A stretch of DNA of 64,000 nt from Nelumbo lutea (lineage: Eukaryota; Streptophyta; Magnoliopsida; Proteales; Nelumbonaceae), in the NCBI GenBank assembly GCA_022828595.1, contig JAKGHH010000001.1, forward strand, positions 209,188,348-209,252,347. The letters run 5' to 3'. This document shows, piece after piece, positions 42,495 through 54,287 of this stretch. Position numbers and translations under genes: made by a program. Every line of letters starts with the position of its first letter. Position 1 is the stretch's first letter. The notes under the pieces were generated by a model, which saw only the letters and a list, made by a program, of their open reading frames with translations, made no database searches and was not told where the DNA came from.

Positions 42495-43445
42495 TAGCCA
42501 GGCCCTTAATGATATGTATACATCAGCTTGAGGTGGAGTGTTGAGAGGTGTATTTGATTATATCTTGGGTGGCATAATTTTGTCTTTTCCCTTTCTTTAA
42601 TAAGGACATTCCGTAAGACTTTTACCACAAGAGACCTTTTCATTGAGACTTGAGAGAACTTTCTCTATACATTAAAGAAAACTTCAGATCAAACAGAAAT
42701 GATTGTTTTTGGGTGTAGGAGGCGTACATGCCTAGGTTTCAGTTATTAACAGTTTTTTGGTGGTTTCCTAGACTCCCTATATCAGCAGCCTGAAGAGGGG
42801 TCTGTTTTTTTTTTTTCTGATAAATACCAAAGAGGGGTCTGTTTCAATGTTCAGACTGATCATCCCAGTTCTCTATCAGCTGTGATGATCAAGTGGTTTG
42901 ATGTGGTGTAGCAGCAGCCTGATTGTGTGGTTATGAGGCTGTGCCAGCAATTCAGGTAGGTGTTTTTTTTTTTTTTTGGTTTTTCAGTGCTGAAAATTGG
43001 GTACAGTAGATTCTAGCTTTGTTTTTTATGAGTAAAGAGCTTTCTTGAGTAGCTTTTATCAGTAGCATATTAATCAACTGAAGCAGTGGCTTCATCTTAT
43101 AGTGGACCTAAATCTGCTGTGGTTACAGCAAAAATTTTTTGAATTCTCAATTGACTACAATAAAGCAGTCAAGCTTAATGGTACCATTTATGTACCCTAG
43201 ATGAAGCTGGTGAAAGTTTCATTGATTAGGAGAGGAAAATTAAAGTATATTAAGGAGGACCAGCCTAAGAGTGGATCTGAAGGGTACAATAAATGTTACA
43301 AGAAAATGCCCAAATCATGACATCACTATGGAATAGTATGGAGAATCATGTAAGTATTAATCTTATGTTCCTGGACATGACTAAAGACATTTGCGATCAC
43401 GAGAAATAATTATACTCTGGACGGGACAATTTGCAAAGTGGGATA
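42495..43445 (+). pseudogene. Element J: RNase H tail, LTR and gag traces
   Basis: Plus strand. 42495-42530 is an RNase H tail (LNDMYTSA then stop) followed by a degenerate polypurine tract GAGGTGGAG and an LTR start TGTTGAGAGG at 42539. Gag traces follow at 43085-43440: MASSYSGPKSAVV, VKLNGTIYVPW, MTSLWNSMENHVSINLMFLD, KDICDHEK, LYSGRDNL, in broken frames. So the order is RNase H, LTR, gag. The LTR right end and primer site are not clear. Joined at about 43450 to a LINE. Confidence 0.6.
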
Positions 43446-43479
43446 ACTGGAATCAATCTGCAAGAAGGGGAACTTCTAC

Positions 43480-44955
43480 AATTTGCTGAGCTTCTAGGGT
43501 ATGAGGTCAGGGATTAGCCTTTAGATTATCTAGGCCTACCACTTGGAGGTAACCCCAGGTCATATGGGTTTTGGAAGCTGGTGGTGGAGAGATTTGCAAA
43601 AAATCTAGCATTGTGGAAAAGGAATTATATTTTTGGGAGGTAGAATAACTCTAATCAGAGCAACTTAGGCAAATCTCCCTTGTTACTTCCAATTCACATT
43701 TTGTATCCCAACTAGAATTGCAGGAAAACTTGAGAAGTACATGAGGGATTTCTTGTGAGACACGGGGGAGGAAAAAATGATCCATCTAGTTAAATGGGAA
43801 GAGGTCTGTAAACCAAGGAATTAGGGGGCCTTGGTTTAGGGAATTTGACTCTTAGAAATAATTGTCCTACTAGGTAAATGGTTGTGGAGATTCCCATTTG
43901 AAAGAGAGAGGCTATGGCACAAGGTAACTGAAAGCATTCATGAATGGCATAAAACGGCTGGGAACAAAATCCAGCTTTTGGAAGACCTTTGGCTAGGGGA
44001 AACACCACTTAAAAAACACAATTTTCTGAGTTGTTCGCCCTCTCAACCATAAAAGGTGAAACTATCTTCAGATTGGGTATACCCTCCTCTCAATGTTTAA
44101 GTTGGAATCTAGGTTTCAAAAGGGGCCTTAAGGAAAATGAGTGCAACTCTGTTATCCACCTACTTGGTCTGTTCGAGAAAGTTTTTTTGGATGAGAACCT
44201 TGAGGGTTCTAGAATTTGGTCAGCCTCCTCCGATGGCCTTTTCACTTGTTCTTTTTTTTTCAAAAACCTCTTTATGCCAGCTTCTGTAGAGGTAGACCTC
44301 CTGGTGAAAGAGATTTGGTGTAAGCCTATTCCACCTAAAATTCAAGCCTTCTGTTGGGAAGTTTTCCTTGGTAAGATTTATACTTGTGATTTGCTGCAAA
44401 GAAGAAGGCCTAATTAATGCCTTTCTCCCCATACATGTTTTCTATGTAAGGATAGTGGTGAAAGCCTCTCTCATTTGTTAATCTCATGGCAGGAATAGGT
44501 GGTGTGTTCAGGAACTCTGATAACAGGATTTTGGCTGTGTGTTCAGGACCTATTGGTTTGGGGAACTCATTGGAAGCTGAACTAATGGGTTTGTTGCAAG
44601 GTCTTCAGTTAGTAACTTAGCAAAACAGTTGGGGTACAGACAGGTGGAAGTGGAATCCACAGTTAATTATTTCATGGGCTAATTGTAGCAGACACACTCC
44701 ATGGACTCTTAGACATGTTTTTAGGGAAGTGGGAAGTAGCACAAAGGACGTCAATGCTGAATTTAAATGGGTGGGAAAGACTGCAAATGGTTTGGCTGGT
44801 TCCTTGGCTAAACAAGGGGTTACGGGGCAGCATTTGTTTTGGGCTGCTTTGTAATTCTATATGTAGTCTCTCAGGTTGGTTGTTCTATCCCCTATATGTA
44901 CTAAATTTAACTCTTTTATCATAATAAAATTTTCTACTTGCTGACCAAAAAAAAA
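43480..44955 (+). mobile_element. 5'-truncated LINE (non-LTR retrotransposon)
   Basis: Plus-strand LINE tail in the downstream CNGC intron. 43490-43760: RT C-terminal part with LDYLGLPLGGNP, FLGGRITLIRATLANLP. 44031-44417: spacer and zf-RVT start, with SASSDGLFTCS, IWCKPIPPKIQAFCWEVF and LLQRRRPN, then a stop and CFLCKDSGESLSHLL. 44500-44600: RNase H start GVFRNSDNRILAVCSGPIGL, SLEAELMGLLQGLQL. 44760-44830: RNase H end KTANGLAGSLAKQGV. Ends in an A-run at 44947-44955. At least six stops or shifts. Target duplication not identified. Confidence 0.88.
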
Positions 44956-46203
44956 GAAATGATTTAAGTGCTCATAGTTTAACAATGGATATGGCATTAA
45001 ACAGAATGGAATGGCAAAAACCAGATTCATGTAACCAACCTCATATAATTGGGATAAGGCTTGGAGAATGATGTTGGTGATGATATAATCTCTTTATTAT
45101 TTTGAATTTGAGAACTGATTCTATCAATGTGAAATATGGCATGGGATGAGGTTATAGTTTTGATTTTATCATAGGTTCAAAATTTTTCCAAAGGCTGAAC
45201 ACCTCAATAGCATACTGAGCAAGTCCAAATGCCCGGCCTGGCTGACATAGGAACAGGCCCAAGTATAAGATGTTAGGTTCTGAATGCAGGCCCTGCTGGG
45301 TACAGACAGCTCATAGTTCAAAGAAAGGCTTATAAAATCCCTAGGGTGCAAGCCAATCTTAGCCTAGCATTTTTCGTTCCTTGTACTTAATCCAATAAAG
45401 TTTGCATATGTTACATAAAAACAGGGGGGAAGGGGAAGAACAAGAGGGGCTTTGTTCTTCCAGAATGAAAGGGGAGAGAATCTCCTAATTAGCTACCTGT
45501 CATCCTAATGAGAAAATGTTTCACTTAATAGTAAAAGCTTATAAAAAGAATAACAACCTACCACCTTTTTCCCAATATATATATATATATATATCCTCTG
45601 TTGTTAGGGAGCATTGGACTTGGGTGGCTGGGGAATGGGGTCTCAACTAGTAATAATCTGATTTTAAGGTTATAAGTCCTTACTTCAGATGGAGATGCAG
45701 AGTTCCAACTTCATTGAAAAAAAAAGTTGGGCTACAGATTCTCACTTAATGTCGGGTTTGAGTCGGACATTTAGCGTCTTTTATGAGCAACAGTAAAACA
45801 TGAATTACCTTCCCATCATAGCATGAATTGTTTGAACTAACTTGAATCTCTCGTTCAATTTCTCATTATTATTTAGCCTTGACTTTCTCTCCTAAATTTT
45901 ACATCATCTTTTATTTATTCAGAAGGTACCGAGGGTTCAAGTTCGGTCTTTATTTTCAATTCCTTCTCTTTTTGAGTTTGAATTCAATAAGTTTCTTTCT
46001 TGATTAAATTGAATTTCTATTTCTTATAGCTTCTGAATGTCCATCCACAGGTTTTCAATAGTGCTTTTGTACTAAAGGAATCTTGGATCCTTAAACATTC
46101 TGATACTGTATTGTGAAGTTTATTCTTGGATCCACACATTATACTGTATTGTCAATTTGTCATCCTAAGCAAGTTTATTATGATCTTTGACTGTTTTCCC
46201 TAA
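44956..46203. other. CNGC intron, no gene
   Basis: AT-rich intron with a (TA) run at 45577-45594. Sequence at 45225-45330 has CCCGGCCTGGCTGAC and GCAGGCCCTGC motifs like the GC-rich arms of the MITE at 27451, suggesting a relict of that family. No coding sequence seen. Confidence 0.55.
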
Positions 46204-46228
46204 GGGTCCGTTTGATTGCTGAGAAAGG
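46204..46228. repeat. Harbinger terminal repeat (left)
   Basis: GGGTCCGTTTGATTGCTGAG..., adjacent to TAA. Matches the general GGG...GTTTG form of PIF/Harbinger ends. Confidence 0.7.
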
Positions 46229-47009
46229 ATGGGATGAGAAGAGGAAAATTTATTTTCTCAGTTAGTTATAATGTGTTTGTTTGCTGAGAAAATTTCTGTG
46301 AGAAAATCCACTTTCTAGTGTTTGTTTTGCAAGAAAATTTATAGGACAAAAATCATGCTATATAAAAATGCATGTAATTTACTTTTATGACAACTTGCAC
46401 CCCCCAAATGTATGACACATACGATTGAACTTGCCACGTGGCATGATAGTGTTATTAAACTTGCTCATTCAAAAATTTTACTTAAAAAGAGTAAGAAATG
46501 CTTCATTATTTGGACCTGCTCATTCATCATAGAATTTGTTCATAGGTCTACTCAATGTACTCATCCATAAAAGAAACTACTAGGAACTAAAATTGCTCTA
46601 TTATTTGGACCTGTTGGTAGATCAAAGAAGTTGCATTCAATAACCTATTTCATTCAAAAAGTCATACATACATCAATAAATCATTTGAATTTGTCTTTAA
46701 CTTGTAATTAGTTCATCAATGCCAATAGTTCAACCTATTCATTCCATGTAGTCATAATCATCCATATACCAATAAATCCATTGTGGTAAAATATATCCAT
46801 TCATTCCACCTAATACAAGTAGATTGACCATCGCAAAAAAAAGGGACAACAATCAAATTGTCAATGCATCCCCAAAAAATATGCAAAGGCTCAACCATCA
46901 AAACAAGTTTTTGTCATATATAATTAGTACCTAATTTGTTAATAAATGTGAGTTATAATAGTTTTCCTAGTTTGTTAGGATCTCCAAAATTATGCAAAGG
47001 CTCTTCCTT

Positions 47010-47778
47010 CTACAAAATTATTGCCTCCACCGGCCTTGCTTGAAGGTTAGGATCTCCAAAATTCTCAGCCTCATCAATGTCATCAAACACATGCTCAACA
47101 TTCAGTGTTACACTAGTGGCAGTTGCAGAAATTGCATCTTGCTTGTTTAGCTCCTTGGCTATAAAGGCACCATTTTTAGTCACTTGATCATTTCCATATA
47201 CCAATGCCAATTGGTCATAGTTTGGAATGCTTTTCCGTCTAAACTGCTTTGCCTCTGGATGTACCTACTCATTTACCATGGGAGTTCCATAATAAGTCAC
47301 CTTCCGTACTAATAAGTCATCTTTCATATAATTTGTAAACCAAGTGTTTAAAGTAAGTGTTATTAATCTATTTTACCTCAATATATGTAGCCCAAACATC
47401 AGGTGTTGCATCTATTGTCTTGGTTGAATCATTCCATGCAAAGCCACTTTGATTCAAAAGGTTTTTTAATATTGCAAAATTCCGCTTGATTGTTTTCAGC
47501 CTATTTCGTATGTGTCCTTGAGTACATTCAACTGAAAACTTAGTGCTAATAGCACGTGCCGTTGCAGTGTAAGCCAATGATTTGAAACTTTTATCAACCT
47601 TATTTCCAAGGTTGACTTGCTCAGCAAGTGTGTCAATGAGTAAATTATCCATGTCCTGCGTCCAACTCATATTTGTTTTTTCATTCTTGTTTTCAGGCTG
47701 AGAGCTAGAAGAGTCCATTTCTATTTCATGCCAATCAAATGAATAATGCAAATCAACAATATATATCCATAACACCAA
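47010..47778 (-). CDS. Harbinger ORF1, Myb/SANT-like DNA-binding protein
   Basis: Two exons. Exon 47778-47384 holds a Myb/SANT-like domain: MSWTQDMDNLLIDTLAEQV, then FSVECTQGHIRNRLKTIKRN and a GFAWNDSTKTIDATPDVW tail, ending in the ATTGAG|GTAAAA donor. I take the Met at about 47717 (MDSSSSQPENKNE) as the start. The second exon, about 47270-47010, reads HPEAKQFRRKSIPNYDQLAL and then GAFIAKELNKQDAISATATS, typical of plant Harbinger ORF1. In PIF/Harbinger and Ping elements this protein works with the transposase, helping DNA binding and nuclear import. Domain part has no stops; the second exon is uncertain at its edges. Confidence 0.75.
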
Positions 47779-47929
47779 TTAATACAAGGTATTTTTATAT
47801 AAATAGCAATAGGCAATTAATAAAGTTAAACATCATAATTAGTTAAAGAAGTAAGTGCGCACAGAAAAAAAGTTATACAACAAAAGTTATATTAGAAAGA
47901 AAGAGTTAAACAATAGGAAGAAATTAATG

Positions 47930-48440
47930 TCAAGCCCTAGATCGATACAAGACATAATCAGCCCACATTTGGGTAGCTATTTCTTCTCTAAGACGAATTC
48001 CTTCCCTTGATTGTTCATTTCTACTAGCTCGTTGAGATAGTTGGGAGATTTGTGTATTGTCTGCTGTATCATCATTTAAATCATCAATTCCTACATAATC
48101 CTCAATATCAATTGCTTCTCGATCATACTGATGCATGATGAAATCATACGGATCCACACACCCATGACATGGTTGTGTAATATGTAGCATGCAGACACAA
48201 TCTTCACCTATGACTTAAAAGGGTAATGTTGCTGAAATACCAAGATTGGAAAGCGTTTCTTCAATACCCCAAAGATCCTTTCAACGACATTTCTAAGTGA
48301 TGAGCGTCGAAGGTTGAATAGTTCTTTTGGGTTCTTAGGTTGATGTGCACCCCATTCCTTTAGATGGTATCGTGTGTTTCAATATGGTGTAATGAACTCA
48401 ATCTTTAATGAAAATCCTGCATCTACAAGATAATATTTAC
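47930..48440 (-). pseudogene. Harbinger transposase exon 3 (third catalytic residue)
   Basis: After acceptor AAATAG the minus strand reads KYYLVDAGFSLKIEFITPY, a TGA, NTRYHLKEWGAHQPKNPKE and NLRRSSLRNVVERIFGVLKK, containing the Glu of the DDE triad, then FPILVFQQHYPFKS, a TAG, VKIVSACYILHNHV. A frameshift follows; the C-terminal tail DPYDFIMHQYDREAIDIEDY ends at 47930. Two stops and one shift make it a pseudogene. Confidence 0.8.
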
Positions 48441-48482
48441 CTATTTAAAATATAAAAAGTTAGAAAACACGTACATACTTAC

Positions 48483-48748
48483 CTATTAAATAAAAATGTC
48501 TCTTGTGAGAGTTTATCACTACTTTGAGGGACCTCTAATTTATGCTCTCTCCTCAAAGCATTGTTAAGCATGTGAGAGTCCGATGCGGCACCCTTCCAAC
48601 CAGGTAATACATATGTGAACCACAAATTGAAAGTGCATGCAGCAAAGATGTTTTGTGTGGGATAAGATTTACGACCTCGAAACCTAGCAACATCAGTAGA
48701 AGGGACTTTCATAGGGAGGTGTGAGCCATCGATTGCCCCAACACAATC
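48483..48748 (-). pseudogene. Harbinger transposase exon 2 (first two catalytic Asp)
   Basis: Starts after acceptor CTAGCAG with DCVGAIDGSHLPMKVPSTD, first catalytic Asp in AIDGSH. It continues with FRGRKSYPTQNIFAACTFNL and YVLPGWKGAASDSHMLNNAL with the second Asp in SDSHML. Donor AATAG|GTAAGT at its end. The exon is open throughout. Confidence 0.85.
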
Positions 48749-48798
48749 CTGCTAGTAGATTTAAGTTTTTTATTATTCATTTTTATAGGTGTATATGT

Positions 48799-49077
48799 TG
48801 TTTGCTGAAATAGGGCTATCGAATGAGAGTAGAAGAGGAAGAATAAGAGGAACAGAAATGAAATGGGCGGCAATAATCACTTCGGCCAGCCCTAATCTAT
48901 TATATATAAAGGCATTACATAATGTTACATGAATGGACAAGACTGCCCCTGATTAGTGATGGGACACCTAGTTGAAATAAACATTAAGTAAGATTAGGCC
49001 CAGTAACAAGGCCCACTAACTAATGACTTAAGACCCAACAAAAGGTAAACATACAAACTAAGACAGCCGAACCAACG
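48799..49077 (-). repeat. 3' LTR of element K
   Basis: Starts TGTTTGCTGAAATAGGG. Ends CCAACG right at the polypurine tract complement, so the terminal CA has become CG. Contains a minus-strand TATA-like TTTATATATAAT near 48905. Confidence 0.88.
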
Positions 49078-49089
49078 CTCCCCCTCAAG

Positions 49090-52000
49090 CTAAGCATGGA
49101 TGTCAATCATGTTTAGCTTGCCAAGTAAGTCCACGAATTTCACTGTAGCTAGCCCTTTAGTCAGAACATCTGCAATCTGCATCTCGGAGGCAGTATAAGG
49201 AATGCAGAGTTCTCTTGAAACAATTCTTTCTCTAACAAAGTGACGGTCTATCTCAATATGTTTTGTTCTATCATGTTGCACTGGGTTATTTGCAATGTTG
49301 ATGGCTACCTTGTTGTCACAGTACAACTTGAGAGGGCACTCAATCTTTATTCCAAGTTCACCAAGCAGGATCTTCAGCCATAAGAGTTCAGCAACACCAT
49401 GAGCCATAGCTTGGTACTCAGCCTCTGCACTAGATCTTGCAACCACATTGTTTTTTACTCCTCCATGTAACTAAATTTCCTCCAACAAAGGTACAGTACC
49501 CAGAGGTAGACTTCCTGTCCCCAACAGAGCCAGCCCAATCTGCATCAGTATATCCTTCAACTTCAATTTTACTGTTTTTTCTGAACAGAATCCCTTTCCC
49601 CAGGCAAGACTTCAAATATATGAGAATCCTTTCCACAGCTTTCATGTGAGGGATCTCAGGAGTGTGCATGAACTGACTGACAACATGTACAGCATAAGCA
49701 ATGTCAGGGCGAGTAAGGGACAGGTAAATCAACTTCCCCACCAGCTTTTGGTATCTTTCCTTATCAGGGTAGTCCTCTCCTACTGACACCTGTAGACCAT
49801 GATTTTGTTCTATTGGAGTATCGGCTGGCCTACACCCCGTCATGCCAGTCTCTTGAAGAAGATCAAGGATGTATTTCCGCTGATATATATAGATGCCCTC
49901 TTTGGATCTTGCAACTTCAATCCCAAGAAAGTACCTCGGTTGGCCCAGATCTTTTATCTCAAATTCAGCAACCAAAAACTCCTTTAGTCTTTTAATCTCT
50001 TCATGATCATTCCCTGTAATTACCATATCATCCACATAGACAATAAGTGTCGTAAGTTTGCCATTTCTCTTCCTTATGAATAGGGTATGATCTGCTCCAC
50101 TTTGAGTGTAACCCCCTTTCTTCATGACTCCACATAGCTTCTCAAACCAAGCTCGAGGGGACTGCTTAAGGCCGTAAAGGGCCTTTCTCAGTCTACATAC
50201 CTTCTTGCCAAAGACATAACCTGGTGGAGGATCCATGAACACCTCTTCATGCAGGTCGCCATTCAAGAAAGCATTCTTCACATCCAACTGATGTAGCTCC
50301 CATGAGAAATTTGCAGCTAAAGATAATAGAACTTGGATTGTGTTGAGTTTTGCCACCGGAGCAAAAGTTTCTTTGTAGTCAATCCCTTCTTTTTGAGTAA
50401 ACCCTTTTGCTACCAGTCTAGCCTTGTACCTCTCAATGGACCCATCCTCCCTGTGCTTCACAGTGAACACCCACTTGCATCCAACAGTGCCTATCCCTTC
50501 TGGTAGATCCACTAATTACCAAGTCCTTGCTTTCATTAAGGCTTTCATTTCTTCATCCATAGCCTCTTTCCATTTTGGGTCAGATACTGCCTCAGTATAC
50601 CTGGTAGGAACATGCACAGAAGATAGAGCAGACACAAAAGAACAATAACGAGGAGACAACTGTGAGTAAGACACAAAATCAGCAATGGGGTATTTGATAG
50701 TATAAGAACGAGTAGACTTACAAAGGGCAATAGGAAGATCTAAGTCAGAGGAACTGATAGGATTACCTTGAGTTTCTGAGACAGGTTGATCCGAGCCCAA
50801 TTGGTCGCTATCATGAGTTAGAGGACCCTTCTTTCTTCTGTTGTAGGTGATTCTGATATCTCTTTGCAGCTTGTCGGAGTCTTCAGTAATATTTGCAACA
50901 TCACTAGTAGTAGCTGGTACAATGGGAGCCTCACTAGATTCACCCGGGATACCACAACTAGGTGGATCAGGAGGAGAAGATGGAAGACCTGAGGTCGAGA
51001 GAGGTACAAAGAATGGGGAAATAGAAGAATCCTCTTCCATCCCACTAGTCTCCCCCTGAAGAGGATTCTGGGAAGATTGAAAATAGGATTGAGACTCAAA
51101 AAATACCACATCCTTTGTGACATATTTTTTCTTGTTGACTGGATCATAACACTTGTATCCCTTTTGAGTAGGGGAGTACCCCAAAAAGATTCCCTTTGTA
51201 GCCCTAGGATCCAATTTGGTCTTCTTCGGATCCTTGACATGTATAAAGCATACACAACCAAATACTCTCGGTGGAAGAGAAAAGTAAGGAAGATGGGGGC
51301 AAAGAACGGAGAAAGGAGTTTTCATCCCCAATACCTTGGATGGCATTCGATTTATCAGATATGATGCAGTAAGGATTGCTTGAGACCAATAGCTTTTAGG
51401 AACTTTGTGCTGAAATAGTAAGGCTCCAGCAGTCTCTAATAGGTGCCTGTTCTTACGCTCAGCAACCCCATTTTGTTGGGGGGTACTAGCACAAGATGAC
51501 TGATGAATCATTCCAGCATCCTTCATAAACAGATTCAAGGACCTTTCAAAATATTCAGCAGCATTATCTGACCTGAATTGTTTGACCTTTGTACCAAATT
51601 GTGTTTCAATCATTTTGCAAAATGTCATGGTTACCCGTGGCACTTCCTCTCGTGCCTTTAATAAGTATATCCATGTGCATCGAGAATAGTGATCAATAAA
51701 GCTGATAAAATATCGAAAGCCATCAACAGAAATAATGGGAGAAGGACCCCAAACATCAGAGTGGACTAAGTCAAAAGAAACTCGAATTTCATTACTTGAA
51801 GTTGAATAAACAGTTCTACATTGCTTTGATAGTTGACAGACTTCACAAACTAACTCTTGACTTGAAACACTTTTGAATAGTTCTGGAAACAACACTTCCA
51901 AGGATGAAAAAGGTAAATGACCTAGCCTAGCATGCCATAGATGTAACCTAGCTATTGACTCCACATTGGACTGACTACACGTAGCAGATGTTTGCAAGGC

Positions 52001-53503
52001 CGAGCTGATGTCTGCATTAAGGTAGTAGAGACCTCCACACTCATGACCGCTCCCAACCGTTCTCTTCGTCAAACTGTCCTGAAAGACACAGTGAGTAGGA
52101 AAAAAGGTTATGCTACAATTCAAATTTTTTGTAAGCTTGGAAATAGATAAGAGATTTGAAGAAAGATTGGGAACATGCAAGACAGATTTTAGTGAGAGGT
52201 CCTTGCTTAGGCCAACCACTCCCTTCCCAGAGATGGTAGAGAGAGAACCATCAGCAGCCCTCATTTTATCTTGGCCAGACATTAAATGATAGGAAGAAAA
52301 TAGAGAAGACATGTGTGTCATGTGGTCAGTTGCACCAGAATCAATAATCCAAGATGCAGGATCAATAGAACTAGTAGCACTAAAGGCAGAGAAAATACCT
52401 GATCTGGCAAGGGAGGAGGATGGAAGAGAATTGGTCCTTAGATGGGCTAGGGCCCGGCTAAGTACCTCTACCTCATCAGCAGTAAAACCCAAGGACTCGG
52501 TTCGAGGGGAATTAGAAGTTTGTCCCAAGGAAGAGGAAGTAACTGTAGATGTGTGTTTTGAACCATCATCACTTTGACCCATAGCCAAATTCACACTTGC
52601 AGATTGACCCTTCTAATGCTTCTTATCTTTCCTCAATGCAACTGGCTTCAGATGCGGATGGAGAACCCAACAGTTCTCTTTCACATGCCTTTCCCCTCCA
52701 CAGTGGGTGCACTTCAGATGTCTCTTGTCAGAATACCTGTTTCCCCTTTGATTTGTAGAGATTAGGGTCGAATGCTCTACAGGTTGTTCAGCTAGTTTTG
52801 TTTGAGTATCAACCTGCATCTCTTTTCTTCTCACCTCTTCATTCCTCACAAGGTAGTAGACATGATGTAAGTCTGGCATTTCATCCCTTCCCAGAATTTG
52901 GGATCTTATGCTCTCATATATAGGATCTAGGCCAGCAAGAAACTTAAATGCTCTACACTCTTCAATTTGTTTGTCATGCTTCTCTTTGTCTCCAGCACTC
53001 TCCCAGTCAATGATAAGGTGGTGATCTAACTCTTCCCATAGTCCTTCTAGTGTAGCAAAATATGTTGCAACACTCATATCTCCTTGCCTCAAGGCAGCAA
53101 TATTTTGATTCAATCTGTAAACTCAGGCATTATTCTTCTTCTGCCCATAGGTTTTAGAAACATTTTCCCAAATCTTGGCAGCCGTGGAAAAATGTTGAAC
53201 AGTCCTGGCTACTCTTGGAGTCATTGAGGCAAGTAGCCAAGACATAACTATAGCATTCTCTTTGCGCCAAGTTCCATATTCAGCACTTCCCACTTCTGGT
53301 TCCTTCTTCTGCCCGTCTAAGTAACCAGTGAGCTCACGGGATGTGATGAAAAGCATGGCTGAGACAGACCATTCCCTGAAGTTGTACTCATCCAACAACA
53401 CACTTGTGATCTGTAGGCTATGCAGATTTGGATTCTCCAGATTAGGAGACCTCCCATAAGACCTAACATCTCTAGAAGACACTTCCCCGGATATCGAAGA
53501 CAT
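49090..53503 (-). pseudogene. K gag-pol polyprotein (three stops, one frameshift)
   Basis: One phase from 53503 to about 49440, broken only by stops at 53123-53125, 52613-52615 and 50516-50518, then a frameshift near 49440 in RNase H. Gag: YNFREWSVSAMLFI, MSWLLASMTPRVART, zinc knuckle CTHCGGERHVKENC (complete). Protease: WIIDSGATDHMTHMS. Integrase: WHARLGHLPF, CEVCQLSKQC; catalytic D in HSDVWGPSP, D in FRSDNAAEYF, E in PQQNGVAERKNRHL. RT: LDVKNAFLNGDLHEEVFMD, catalytic YVDD at about 50039. RNase H: TDADWAGSVGDRKST, DNKVAINIANNPVQHDRTKH, tail KLNMIDIHA. Every catalytic residue I could check is kept. About 1470 codons, normal for copia. Confidence 0.92.
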
Positions 53504-54024
53504 CTTCTCTTACTTGTAAGTGTCAAGACTGTAACTCCAATGTATAGAGAACTGTTTCACACTTACGGAACTTGCTGCACTGTAAACTCAGTCCTGAGAA
53601 CCAGACACAGAGCTGAAACACTGCACACTGTGCCCAAATTACTGTTGTCACCGAGTACTACACTGCAACTTGCTGTGTTGGCTTCTACTGCGTGCTAAAC
53701 ATTGCTGCCGCAGGTTATAACTTCACCCACGAACAGTTCTAGGACTGCTGAAATCAGTCCTTCCGCCTAGATTTGTTCTACACAGATCTATCTTAGCCGA
53801 ATGGCTACAGTCTGCTGTACTGTGTCTATTAGGGCATCAGCCTCTAGGTCTAGCTCCCCTTGGGCCCTACAACCAATGGAAACCCTAGATGTAGGTCTAG
53901 CTGTGTTCTACGACCAACCCTAGGGTTTCTTTGCAGCAACCAACAAGAAGAATGGGAGAGTTACCTGCAAGTAGAAGAAGATGCGGCTGCTGTAACTAGT
54001 CGTAAGATCAGTGCTCTGATACCA

Positions 54025-54271
54025 TGTTTGCTGAAATAGGGTTGTCAAATGAGAGTAGAAGAGGAAGAAGAAGAGGAACATAAATGAAATGGGTGGTAGT
54101 AATCACTTCGGCCAGCCCTAATCTATTATATATAAAGGCATTACATAATGTTACATGAATGGACAAGACTGCCCCTGATTAGTGATGGGACACCTAGTCG
54201 AAATAAGCATTAAGATTAGGCCCAGTAACAAGGCCCACTAACTAATGACTTAAGACCCAACAAAAGGTAAA
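54025..54271 (-). repeat. 5' LTR of element K, outer end trimmed
   Basis: Same start as the left LTR after primer site TGGTATCAGAGC (minus, 54013-54024). Matches it with about 10 substitutions and a 4-bp gap to AAAGGTAAA, where host intron sequence takes over. Confidence 0.88.
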
Positions 54272-54287
54272 TTTATCACTTAATTAC

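Larger units (their letters stand above)
48799..54271 (-). mobile_element. Ty1/copia LTR retrotransposon K, nearly intact polyprotein
   Basis: 5473 bp, minus strand, in intron 1 of the Harbinger transposase. 3' LTR 48799-49077 (279 bp), polypurine tract 49078-49089, polyprotein 53503-49090, primer site 54013-54024, 5' LTR 54025-54271. The right LTR lacks about 28 bp of the outer end present in the left LTR, and no 5-bp duplication is seen (TATGT left, TTTAT right), so its outer border was trimmed. Confidence 0.92.

Noticed and set aside
44715..44924. Possible membrane protein with a hydrophobic end
   Set aside because: Shadow frame of the LINE RNase H, which is clear in the neighbouring frame.
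2882..54024. tRNA gene fragments at the GCTCTGATACCA motifs
   Set aside because: Each is 12 bases abutting an LTR; they are primer binding sites, not tRNA genes.
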